Of a DNA stretch of 64,000 bases, positions 33,948 through 41,852 are shown piece by piece. Every line of letters starts with the position of its first letter. Position 1 is the stretch's first letter. Made by a program: the position numbers and the translations under genes. Below the pieces are notes generated by a model. That model saw nothing but the letters and a program-made list of their open reading frames with translations, had not been told where the DNA came from and ran no database searches. The stretch comes from Paenibacillus sp. V4I3 (GTDB taxonomy: Bacteria; Bacillota; Bacilli; Paenibacillales; NBRC-103111): positions 450,501 through 514,500 of the forward strand of contig NZ_JAUSZA010000001.1 of the NCBI RefSeq assembly GCF_030817215.1, given 5' to 3'.

Positions 33948-34670
33948 GAAACCGCCCCCTCTAACTTACGTGCAGGTGTTGGCAGCATTTCGTTTCTTTG
34001 ATCGCTAATAATTTCTCCGTCACGTAGTGTCACGACGCGTTTGGCATTGTCCGCAATGTGATGATCATGGGTGATCAAAACAATCGTGTTGCCTTGCCGA
34101 TTCAGCTCCTTAATCAATTCCAGCACCTCAATGCCGGTCTTCGAATCCAGTGCGCCAGTCGGCTCATCTGCTAGAATTAATGACGGTGATATGGCCAAAG
34201 CTCTGGCAATGGCTACCCGCTGCTGCTGCCCGCCAGACAATTCACTGGGCTTGTGATGTCCTCGTTCACCCATCCCCAGCTTCTCCAGCATCCGCTGCGC
34301 TTGTTCTCTCCGTTGTTTAGCTGGAATGCCTGCATAAATCATCGGCAGCTCTACGTTCTCCGTCGCAGTAAGCCTGGGCAGCAGGTTGAACTGTTGGAAA
34401 ATAAAGCCGATTTTCCTATTGCGCAGCTCAGCAAGTCCATTGTCTGACATCTTCTCGGTCGCAACGCCGTCTAACGTAATAGGAGCCAGAGGTAGGACTA
34501 TCCAACAGCCCAATTGTATTCATTAACGTTGACTTTCCCGATCCACTGGGACCAATGATGGCAACAAAATCTCCTTCCGCAATATGCAGGGTAATGCCGC
34601 GCAAAATTTGCAATTCTTCTGCACCCCGAGCATAACTCTTCGTTACCTCGTTTAGTTCAATGATATTCAT
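33944..34670 (-). pseudogene. MacB-type ABC ATPase, interrupted by a single-base frameshift
   Basis: ATG 34670 follows GGAGAGGAG. The first 65 codons (MNIIELNEVTKSYARG to PTSGSYY, Walker A GPSGSGKST) are in one frame. An extra G at about 34475 then breaks it, and the natural continuation LDGVATEKMSDNGL runs in the next frame to 33944, with Q-loop, signature LSGGQQQR and Walker B LILADEPTGALD. Without the extra base the product would be 241 residues, normal for MacB/LolD-type ATPases. All motifs are otherwise intact, so this is a very recent mutation, a phase-variable site or a sequencing error. Confidence 0.88.
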
Positions 34671-34704
34671 CGAATCACTCCTCTCCGTAGGGGCTAGCTC
34701 ACGG

Positions 34705-36387
34705 CTAGCGGGCCGTGCCTCCACCATTTTGCGTTCCGCCACCGCCTGTGCCACCAGCTCCACCAGGGAAGTTGCCTCCTGCGCCACCCGGAAAACCACC
34801 TGCACCCCCAGGGAAACCTTGCTGTTGTTGATTCGTCGTTGTCGCTCTGCGCACCGGCATCACGACCTCGTCGCCTGCGTTCAAACCGCTTAACACCTCA
34901 ACCTGCGTCTTGCTGCGAATACCCACTTTGATCTCGTGCTGCTCTTCGACGGTGCCGTCTGCTTTCTTCAACGAAACGGTAGACTTTCCTCTGGTTGTTG
35001 TCACCACTTGGATCGGAAGAACGAGAATATCTTTCTTATCTTGTATAAAAATTTCAGCCGTCGCCGTCATCGCATATTTCAAATCAATCTGATCGGTATT
35101 CGGAATCGATACAACAGCATCATACGTTGTGACCCCATTCGTCGTTGTTCCTACATTGGAAACGGAAGTCACTTCACCTTGGAACGTCTTGCCGGAGATA
35201 GCATCAACCTTCACGGTCACTTTCTGCCCCACTTTCACGCTTGTTAAATCGAGCTCATCTACGGCAATAGCCAGCTGCATCGTGCTTAGGCTTGCTACGG
35301 CTCCTAACGTTGTGTTGGCATTAATTTGCGCACCTACCGGATAATTGCGAAGTACATTGCTTTTACTATTGGCAAAATCAGCCGAGAACACGCCATCGAA
35401 CGGCGCTTTGATCGTCAATTGATTTACTTTCTGCTCCGCATCGTTCACACGGATTTTCTGGCTTTCGATGGCAGATTGCTTGCTAATGATATTGTTTTGA
35501 AGATCGTCATTGAACAAGGTAGCGACCAAATCGCCCTGTTTCACCGCTTCACCATCTTTAAATTTCATGCTTTTAATCGTACCACTTGCCTCGGCGAAAA
35601 TAGGAGATGTGCGCACATACTCAAGTGCCACCTGCTCGGACGAGTCGATTTTACCATCGCCGCTGCCGATGCTGCCCTTTACCTTAAGGCCCGCCGAAAG
35701 CGTTCCATCATTGCTAACCAGAACCTCCACCGTAACCACTTTGTTCCCGTTAGCGTCCGCTTTAATTTCACGGCCTATCGTATCCACGGCTCCGACTTTG
35801 GATAGTAAATAGCCATCAACACTAAGCTCTACAGGGTCACCTTTTTTCAGCTGCACAGCTTCTTGCAGGGAGAATGGCAGCTTCACTTTAAACTGCGATG
35901 TATCTGAAATCGTGCCGATCTTCGTTGTTTTATTGACTTGACTGCCTACATCAAGATTGGCTGCTAATGTAATCTTGCCAGACATTAAAGCTGTAACACT
36001 CATATGATTTTGTTGGTCCTGCAGCTCTGCAAGCTCCTTCTCAAGCTGCTGCAAGCTCACCTGGGCTTCCTTGAGAGTCGTTTCCGTTGAAGGCACCGAC
36101 AGCTCGACTAGCACATCGCCTTTCTTGACCGCCTGATTTTGCGTCAAATTCATCGTTTTAATGATACCATCAACCGGGATCACGATATTTTGCTTGTCCT
36201 TTGCATCCAGCTGAGAAGTTCCTGTTACCGTCGATGATATTGCTCCTTTGGTCACTTTCATTGTTGTTTGCTGTGTTGCTGCAGACGCTGGTTGCGCCTT
36301 GTTATGTACATAATAGTAAGTTCCCGCTCCACATAGAATGGCAGCTAGGGCCACAATGACCCATCTCTTCTTCCAGCCTAATTTCAT
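34705..36387 (-). CDS. HlyD/MacA-type membrane-fusion protein
   Basis: This 560-residue protein has one N-terminal membrane anchor (about 9-28), followed by split biotinyl-lipoyl/barrel-sandwich domains, coiled-coil hairpins (TTLKEAQVSLQQLEKELAEL near 125; AIESQKIRVNDAEQKVNQL near 305) and beta-barrel domains. The C-terminal tail is a Gly/Phe/Pro-rich repeat (FPGGAGG units) unusual for MacA. It is first in the exporter operon. Its promoter carries six TCAG half-sites at 11-bp spacing, placing it under the proposed two-component control. Confidence 0.9.
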   Translation of the reverse strand: MKLGWKKRWVIVALAAILCGAGTYYYVHNKAQPASAATQQTTMKVTKGAISSTVTGTSQLDAKDKQNIVIPVDGIIKTMNLTQNQAVKKGDVLVELSVPSTETTLKEAQVSLQQLEKELAELQDQQNHMSVTALMSGKITLAANLDVGSQVNKTTKIGTISDTSQFKVKLPFSLQEAVQLKKGDPVELSVDGYLLSKVGAVDTIGREIKADANGNKVVTVEVLVSNDGTLSAGLKVKGSIGSGDGKIDSSEQVALEYVRTSPIFAEASGTIKSMKFKDGEAVKQGDLVATLFNDDLQNNIISKQSAIESQKIRVNDAEQKVNQLTIKAPFDGVFSADFANSKSNVLRNYPVGAQINANTTLGAVASLSTMQLAIAVDELDLTSVKVGQKVTVKVDAISGKTFQGEVTSVSNVGTTTNGVTTYDAVVSIPNTDQIDLKYAMTATAEIFIQDKKDILVLPIQVVTTTRGKSTVSLKKADGTVEEQHEIKVGIRSKTQVEVLSGLNAGDEVVMPVRRATTTNQQQQGFPGGAGGFPGGAGGNFPGGAGGTGGGGTQNGGGTAR

Positions 36388-36455
36388 CCTTTATGCCCCT
36401 CTCCCAGTTACCCAGACTACCCACTGCCTAGGTCATAACAATCTCTACTAGACTT

Positions 36456-36531
36456 AGTGTAAATGGGATGGCTGAAACCTGTCTGAGCGTAGGCTGAATG
36501 TAAGTTGAACATAAGCTGAGCGTTTGCTGAA
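36456..36531 (-). promoter_or_regulatory. promoter with six 11-bp-phased TCAG repeats (export operon)
   Basis: Reading toward the gene on the minus strand, TCAG/TCAA cores start every 11 bp (plus-strand CTGA/TTGA at 36527, 36516, 36505 (TTGA), 36494, 36483 and 36472). Exactly 10 bp after the last comes a -10, TACACT (36461-36456). There is no -35 hexamer; the repeats occupy its place. This is the expected layout for activation by tandem OmpR/PhoB-type dimers. Confidence 0.85.
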
Positions 36532-36736
36532 AAAGATTAGGTCGCGCAAGTCGTTGACTGACGGCTGGGCGGTGTGAGCTCAAGTAGTATCTAGCGGCCA
36601 ACTTACTCATCGTTTAAGCACGTTTTACATCGCTAAAGAAAAGTTCAAAAGTTCTTCCACCACCTGCACACTTTAGCAATGCAAAATCATCACTACAGCG
36701 CGAAATTCGGACACATTGGTACCTCACTGGGACGGC

Positions 36737-36763
36737 AAAAAAGCCGCCCGCATAGCGAGCAGC
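36737..36763 (-). terminator. rho-independent terminator of the repeat-protein gene
   Basis: The minus strand reads GCTGCTCGC-TAT-GCGGGCGGC followed by six U (opposite 36737-36742). It lies 17 bp after the stop at 36780. Confidence 0.88.
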
Positions 36764-36779
36764 TTCCTCAAATTCATTT

Positions 36780-37880
36780 TCAGTTCGTTGCAGCCGGAGC
36801 TGGTGTTGGTGCTGTTGTATTGGCAGACGGTGTGCCTGCTGGGCGCTTACGATCAGTGCCTTTTTGCTCAACATGCTTCTTAATGGAATCCGTCATTCCG
36901 TCTTTGATTTTGCTAACGAGATCATCTTCACTGATGCCTTTAGCTGTAGCAATATCCAAGATCGATTTGCCCGCTTCCAGTTCCGTTCTCAGCTCATCTT
37001 GCGTGATGCCCAGAATTTGTGTCAATACCTCAGGGTTTCCGAATTGACCGCCACCTGGGCCGCCATGACCGCCGCCTCTACCTTCCCGACCACCTTCAGG
37101 ACGCGTGCTTTGCACTTGTTTCGTCAATCGGTCAGATAAGCCCGACAACATTTGGTCTGCTTGCGCTTGCGTAATCTTCCCAGCTGTAACCTCAGCGTTG
37201 ATAGCTGTTGTTTCTGCGGCAACTAACTTAACTACATAGTCTGCTTCCGTTAAACCTTTTTCCACTGCAAAAGCCGATAATGTTTTACCAGCTTTCAAAG
37301 CATCCTGCACAACACTTTGCTCTACGCTTAGAATCGTTGCTGTTTGCTCTACCAGATTACCTCCGTGACCTTTGCCCATGCCACCGCGACCGCCCTCTCC
37401 GCCAAGGAATCCGCCTTTGAACCCATTCGCTTCAATACGCTTCGTCAACTGATCAGTTAGACCTTTGAGAACATTATCAGCTTGCAATTGCGTTATTTTG
37501 CCTGCTGTTACATCAGCTGTAATCGAAGCGGTCTCTGCTGCGACTAGCTTTTGCAAAAAGTCTGCTTTCGCAAGTCCTTTTTCCTCAGCAAATGCAGCCA
37601 ATGTTTTGTCCGCTTTCAACGCGTCTTGTACGACGCTTTCCTCAACGCCCAGGATTGTCGCTGTTTCTTTTACCACGTTTGCGCCCTTGAAGCCACCGCG
37701 ATCTCCGAAATCTCCACGACCTTTGCCTCCTGGTCCTGCATTTTGAGTTGATGCGCTCGTTGACGTGCCTGTCACCGTATCTGCAAATGCTTGATTATGT
37801 AAGGCTCCAACAAAACCAACTCCGAGTACAAAAGAAGCTACCAATGAACCTGTAAGAATTTTTCTACCGATGTTTTTCAT
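36780..37880 (-). CDS. secreted repeat protein, Gly/Arg-rich, putative regulon member
   Basis: This 366-residue exported protein has a signal peptide (ILTGSLVASFVLGVGFVGAL) and two closely similar repeats of about 100 residues, each with VV(K/E)(E/Q)TATIL followed by SVVQDALKA(D/G)KTL and AAET. A third, shorter copy follows (LTQILGITQDELRTEL). Gly/Arg-rich linkers (GGRGGMGKGHGG) separate them, and the tail is Pro/Thr-rich. The helical repeats resemble DUF2680-like secreted proteins, but no function is known. SD AAAGGTGG precedes the start. The promoter carries the same six-fold 11-bp repeat as the export operon. Confidence 0.85.
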   Translation of the reverse strand: MKNIGRKILTGSLVASFVLGVGFVGALHNQAFADTVTGTSTSASTQNAGPGGKGRGDFGDRGGFKGANVVKETATILGVEESVVQDALKADKTLAAFAEEKGLAKADFLQKLVAAETASITADVTAGKITQLQADNVLKGLTDQLTKRIEANGFKGGFLGGEGGRGGMGKGHGGNLVEQTATILSVEQSVVQDALKAGKTLSAFAVEKGLTEADYVVKLVAAETTAINAEVTAGKITQAQADQMLSGLSDRLTKQVQSTRPEGGREGRGGGHGGPGGGQFGNPEVLTQILGITQDELRTELEAGKSILDIATAKGISEDDLVSKIKDGMTDSIKKHVEQKGTDRKRPAGTPSANTTAPTPAPAATN

Positions 37881-37932
37881 AATTTGTTTCCACCTTTTTC
37901 TTTATTTTTTTTGTTTCTTCCTTACAAAACCA

Positions 37933-38007
37933 AGTATAGACGCCTAACCTGAATCTCATCTGAGTGTAAACTGAAGGTTGGTTGAGAGATTTCTGAGGAT
38001 TGGCTGA
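37933..38007 (-). promoter_or_regulatory. promoter with six 11-bp-phased TCAG repeats (repeat-protein gene)
   Basis: Plus-strand CTGA/TTGA cores lie at 38004, 37993, 37982 (TTGA), 37971, 37960 and 37949, exactly 11 bp apart. The variant TTGA is the third from the distal end, as in the export-operon site. Ten bp after the proximal repeat lies the -10 TATACT (37938-37933). The gene starts about 50 bp further on. Confidence 0.87.
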
Positions 38008-38086
38008 AGAGGAAAACGCCTATAAGGTGGCTCGCAGATGTAATTTGGCTTGTTATCATCGACCAGCTACCATCACTTACCCCGAA

Positions 38087-38517
38087 ACCAAATAAGAGTC
38101 TCTGGAGACTCTTATTCCCCACCTTTAGCCACCTTTTTGCGAAATAGAAGCTTCTGGAGGCCCTTATTTTCGCGGAATAATCCACACACGCCGTGTTCAG
38201 CACCAAATAAGAGCCTCTGGAGACTCTTATTCCCCACCATTAGCCTCATTTTGTAGAAATAGAAGCTTCTGGGGGCTCTTATTTGCGCGGAATAATCCAC
38301 ATACACCGTATTAAGCACCAAATAAGAGTCTCTGGAGACTCTTATTCCCCACCATTAGCCACCTTTTAGCGAAATAGAAGCTTCTGGGGGCTCTTATTTG
38401 CGCAGAATAATCCACACACACCGTGTTCAGCACCAAATAAGAGCCTATGGAGACTCTTATTCCCCACCATTAACCACCTTTTTGCGAAATAGAAGCTTCT
38501 TGGAGCTCTTATTTTAC
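38087..38517. repeat. 115-bp tandem repeat, four copies, two hairpins per unit
   Basis: The motif ACCAAATAAGAG begins at 38087, 38202, 38317 and 38432, exactly 115 bp apart. Each unit contains a perfect hairpin, AATAAGAGTCTC-TG-GAGACTCTTATT (or a close variant), and a second imperfect one built on AATAGAAGCTTCT...CTTATT, separated by GGAATAATCCACAC.C. The array fills the gap between the repeat-protein promoter and the kinase terminator. No gene is visible in it. Confidence 0.92.
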
Positions 38518-38527
38518 ATTCTTATAA

Positions 38528-38567
38528 AATAAAAAAAGCCCTACCCCGACATCACGTCGAGATAAGA
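38528..38567 (-). terminator. rho-independent terminator of the two-component operon
   Basis: On the minus strand CTTATCTCGAC-GTGAT-GTCGGGGTAG forms an 11-bp stem with G-U pairs, then GGC and seven U (opposite 38531-38537). It lies just after the kinase stop. Confidence 0.75.
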
Positions 38568-38578
38568 CTCCTCACATT

Positions 38579-40081
38579 CTATGGAAGCAGCAGCACTTTA
38601 AATGTACTGCCTTCACCTACTCTGCTATGAACCTCAATCGTTCCGCCATGCAGCTCCACAATGGAACGGGTAATGGATAATCCCAATCCTGCACCGCCAC
38701 TCCTTCGTGCCCTAGAAGAATCAATTCGGTAGAACCGATCAAACAAATGAGGGAGATGTTCAGGTGCAATACCTGGCCCATTATCATGAACAGCAATTTC
38801 GACACCTGCGTCAGTCTTTGCTAATGAAAGCCCTAATTCACCGGTCAAAGGATGCGTATGCTGAACTGCGTTGTGAAACAAGTTGAGAATGACCTGCTTG
38901 ATTTTATCCGGATCATACAGACAACGGACCTGGGGCTCCAGCGTAAAAGTAAATTTTCTGTCTCCTGCCAGTAGACGAAGCTGGGGCTCCATCTCATGCA
39001 GCATCTCATCGAGCAGACCTTCCGACTTCTGAAAAGATGGCGTACGATCTAGCCGAGCAAGCAGCAGCAGGTCTTCAACTAGCTTATTAATGCGTACAGA
39101 TTCGCCGTGCATGCTCTTCAGCGCTTTCAGCAGTTGTTCCGGTTGTTGATACGCTCCACGAAGCAGCACTTCCAGAAAACCATGAATGGAGGTCAGCGGT
39201 GTACGAAGCTCATGCGAGGCATCCGCAGCAAAGCGGCGCATTTGTTCTTTTGCCTCTTTTTCCGCCTCAAAAGAAAACTCCAGTCTCTCTAACATACTAT
39301 TGAAAGAAGTCGATAACCGGTCAATCTCCACTTGCCCCTGATGCGCAGGGAACCGCTCGCCCAGATTACCTGAATCGATCTGTTTCACTGTATCCACCAT
39401 ATTAGAAAGTGGCACCAACGTCCGCCTTAACACGGGCAGAAATCCAAGCAGCCCTACAACCAATGCTGTCATGGACAATAGTAGAAAGGTGAACAACTGA
39501 CGAAGCAGCAAATCTTTAATCGGTCCTGTACTTGTATTCGCTTGAACAAGTCCTTGTACGCCTTGGGATCTCTCTCGAACTTGATGAAAGACAATCAACT
39601 GCTCATTGCCATCCTTATCCTTCAAGATTCGGTAGTTCAGCTTCTCTTTCGATTTCAATAATTCCTGGTAATCCTCCTTCGTAAGCTGCAAAGGGGAGGA
39701 TCCACTTTCTGAAGACAACTGCTTGTAAGTCCCTTCACTATCGATCAAAGCAATGGATAAATCAGGAACAAAAATCCGGGAAAACTCTCCTCCCGTATTG
39801 TCCGAATGGTTACCACCGCTAGTTTCTCGTCTTGGCATAAAAGGATTCTGGCCTCGATCTGGAAAGTCCCCTGCTCGCTGCCACGTATTGGGAGGTAACG
39901 TCGCAAGCTGGTTGCGAATCGTTTCCGCCTTGTTCTTATACAGAAATTGCTGCATGAAAATATATTGGAATACACCAATCAGCAGCAATAGCACGGACAT
40001 CACCAACAAAGACCGCGAGAGTAACTGGAATTTCAGCGAACCGGTAACAAAATGCTCGGCAAACCGGCCCCGCCTTTTCAT
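38579..40081 (-). CDS. OmpR-partner sensor histidine kinase
   Basis: This 500-residue kinase has transmembrane helices at about 24-44 and 197-217 flanking a 150-residue extracytoplasmic sensor with a Pro/Arg-rich stretch. A HAMP domain spans 218-270, and HisKA has FAADASHELRTPLTS with His290. HATPase follows, with N-box LFHNAVQHTH, DNGPGI and GAGLGLSI. It overlaps the response-regulator gene by 4 bp. This ArlS/BaeS-like class often senses envelope damage. Its proposed regulon (11-bp repeats) lies around it. Confidence 0.93.
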   Translation of the reverse strand: MKRRGRFAEHFVTGSLKFQLLSRSLLVMSVLLLLIGVFQYIFMQQFLYKNKAETIRNQLATLPPNTWQRAGDFPDRGQNPFMPRRETSGGNHSDNTGGEFSRIFVPDLSIALIDSEGTYKQLSSESGSSPLQLTKEDYQELLKSKEKLNYRILKDKDGNEQLIVFHQVRERSQGVQGLVQANTSTGPIKDLLLRQLFTFLLLSMTALVVGLLGFLPVLRRTLVPLSNMVDTVKQIDSGNLGERFPAHQGQVEIDRLSTSFNSMLERLEFSFEAEKEAKEQMRRFAADASHELRTPLTSIHGFLEVLLRGAYQQPEQLLKALKSMHGESVRINKLVEDLLLLARLDRTPSFQKSEGLLDEMLHEMEPQLRLLAGDRKFTFTLEPQVRCLYDPDKIKQVILNLFHNAVQHTHPLTGELGLSLAKTDAGVEIAVHDNGPGIAPEHLPHLFDRFYRIDSSRARRSGGAGLGLSITRSIVELHGGTIEVHSRVGEGSTFKVLLLP

Positions 40082-40761
40082 GTTAAATCCATCCGATAAC
40101 CGGCACCGCGAATCGTGCGGATCAGCTTATGTTCTTTATCGCCAAGCTTATCGCGCAAGGAGCGAATGTACACCTCAACGATGTTCTCTTCGCCACCGAA
40201 GTCATAACCCCATACTTTATCGAGAATCATCGATTTGCTTAATACAAGTCCGTGGTTAATCGACATAAATTTAAGCAGCTCATATTCCGTAGGAGATAGC
40301 TCCAGCACGTTATCATGCAGGCTAATTTCCTTGCGCCGGTCATCCATGCGAAGCGGTCCAATGATCACTTCACCGAACAAGTTCGGGAAATGATTACGAA
40401 TCCGCGCATAGATACGGGCAAGCAGCTCCTCAAAGCTGAACGGCTTAATCATATAATCATCGGCCCCAAGCGTGAGTCCTTTGACCCGGTCATCGACTTC
40501 ATCCTTAGCCGTCAGCATGATAACAGCGACATTTTCCGTCTTCTTAATCATTCGACAAACCTCGAATCCGTCCATCCCCGGCATCATCACATCCAGAATA
40601 GCGATATGCGGCTGAAACTTATTGCATGCTGTAATCGCACTAATCCCGTCCTGTGCCGTCATTACTTCAAACCCTTCATTCGTCAAACCTAACTCCAGAA
40701 ATTCTAGAATATGAGGCTCGTCATCGACAAGCAGAATTTTGATACCTTTTAATTGGCGCAT
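40078..40761 (-). CDS. OmpR/PhoB-family response regulator
   Basis: This 227-residue regulator starts at ATG 40761 (MRQLKGIKILLVDDEPHI) behind GGGGGA at 8 nt; an ATG eight codons earlier lacks a ribosome site. The receiver domain has Asp57 (AILDVMMPGMDG) and Lys near 106 (YMIKPFSFEE). The C-terminal winged helix (about 130-227) contains ELSPTEYELLKFM and VYIRSLRDKLGD. Such proteins bind direct repeats as head-to-tail dimers. Three TCAG repeats plus a fourth degenerate one at 11-bp spacing stand at its own promoter, implying autoregulation. Confidence 0.93.
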   Translation of the reverse strand: MRQLKGIKILLVDDEPHILEFLELGLTNEGFEVMTAQDGISAITACNKFQPHIAILDVMMPGMDGFEVCRMIKKTENVAVIMLTAKDEVDDRVKGLTLGADDYMIKPFSFEELLARIYARIRNHFPNLFGEVIIGPLRMDDRRKEISLHDNVLELSPTEYELLKFMSINHGLVLSKSMILDKVWGYDFGGEENIVEVYIRSLRDKLGDKEHKLIRTIRGAGYRMDLT

Positions 40762-40805
40762 AGTTTTAGTCCCCCCGAAGTTCATTGTACACGTTTTCTA
40801 CAGTC

Positions 40806-40859
40806 AGTATCCCATATCCTCCCTAAAAGCAATCTGAGCGGTTGCTGAAAGGTTGCTGA
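40806..40859 (-). promoter_or_regulatory. promoter with 11-bp-phased TCAG repeats (regulator gene)
   Basis: Plus-strand CTGA cores lie at 40856, 40845 and 40834, plus a degenerate CTAA at 40823, all 11 bp apart. A -10-like GATACT (40811-40806) follows 11 bp after the last. The regulator start is 45 bp downstream, so this is probably the autoregulatory site. Confidence 0.78.
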
Positions 40860-40881
40860 ATGTTCGACTTCCAAACGAATA

Positions 40882-40905
40882 AGCCGGACCCTGAGCGGAC
40901 CCGAC
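40882..40905 (-). terminator. terminator-like hairpin after the glycosyltransferase genes
   Basis: The minus strand forms GTCGGGTCC-GCTCA-GGGTCCGGC, a 9-bp stem with two G-U pairs, followed by UUAUUCGUUU. It lies about 20 bp after the stop at 40927 and separates the glycosyltransferases from the regulator promoter. Confidence 0.6.
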
Positions 40906-40926
40906 TTTGTATCCCTGCCTATTTCA

Positions 40927-41823
40927 TTACACGACTCGCCTCCGCAGCAATCCAATGTATTCACCGACTAGACCAAGAATGATCAGGATAAAGCCGCTGA
41001 AGAAGAGCTGCATAATGGCAATTCCATTCCAGCCAGCCACAGCGCTTTCTGTGAATAGTTTGAGATAAATGATGACCACTAAGTAAGCAAGCCCCGAAAT
41101 AGAAAGCATACCTCCAAGATAGTTAGCCAACTTCAATGGTTTGATCGAAAAAGAAGTGATACCGTCCATGGACAGCTTGAGCATTTTCTTTAGTGGATAC
41201 TTGGTTTCCCCAGCGACGCGCTCATCTCGCACATATTCGATGGCTGTTTGGCGGAAGCCGACCCAAGAAACAAGGCCGCGGACGAAGCGGTTTTTCTCCG
41301 TTAACCGGCTCAATTCATCGCAAACTTTGCGATCCATGAGGCGGAAATCGCCTGTATCCACAGGGATGGCAATATCCGTAGATGCCTGTAAGATGCGGTA
41401 GAACAAATGCGCCGTCTGCTTCTTGAAGAAGGTCTCACCCTTGCGCTGCGTACGCTTGGCGTAGACGACGTCATAGCCCTCTTTCCATTTCGCAATCATC
41501 TCTAGGATGAGTTCTGGCGGATCTTGGAGATCGGCATCAATGACGATGACCGCATTTCCGCTTGCATAATCCATGCCCGCTGTAATGGCGATTTGATGAC
41601 CGAAGTTACGGGAGAAATTAATGAGTTTTACGCGTTCGTCTGTTTCACTGATGCCTTGGATGATCTCGGCTGTATGGTCGCGACTTCCGTCGTTGACGAA
41701 CAACAGCTCATATGAAGCGTCGGTTCGATTCATCACTTGCTTCAACCGCTGATACGTTTCTTGAATAACAGCTTCCTCATTGAACACAGGAATGACAACA
41801 GAATATCGTACATACTCAGTCAT
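40927..41823 (-). CDS. GT2 polyprenyl-phosphate glycosyltransferase (DPM1/GtrB-like)
   Basis: This 298-residue protein has an N-terminal GT-A fold (VVIPVFNEEAVIQETYQRL, then LLFVNDGSRDHT) and the DXD-type VIDADLQDPP near residue 98. Two C-terminal membrane helices (about 235-255 and 270-292) follow. It resembles B. subtilis YkcC and Salmonella GtrB, which charge undecaprenyl phosphate with a sugar. The adjacent GT39 protein would use that lipid-linked donor outside the membrane. The two genes are 29 bp apart. Confidence 0.92.
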   Translation of the reverse strand: MTEYVRYSVVIPVFNEEAVIQETYQRLKQVMNRTDASYELLFVNDGSRDHTAEIIQGISETDERVKLINFSRNFGHQIAITAGMDYASGNAVIVIDADLQDPPELILEMIAKWKEGYDVVYAKRTQRKGETFFKKQTAHLFYRILQASTDIAIPVDTGDFRLMDRKVCDELSRLTEKNRFVRGLVSWVGFRQTAIEYVRDERVAGETKYPLKKMLKLSMDGITSFSIKPLKLANYLGGMLSISGLAYLVVIIYLKLFTESAVAGWNGIAIMQLFFSGFILIILGLVGEYIGLLRRRVV

Positions 41824-41852
41824 AGTGTTTCCTCCTTCATTTTTGCTTTGAA

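Noticed and set aside
38087..38517. Possible CRISPR array
   Set aside because: Units are directly adjacent 115-bp tandem repeats with internal palindromes, with no short repeat plus unique spacers and no cas genes.
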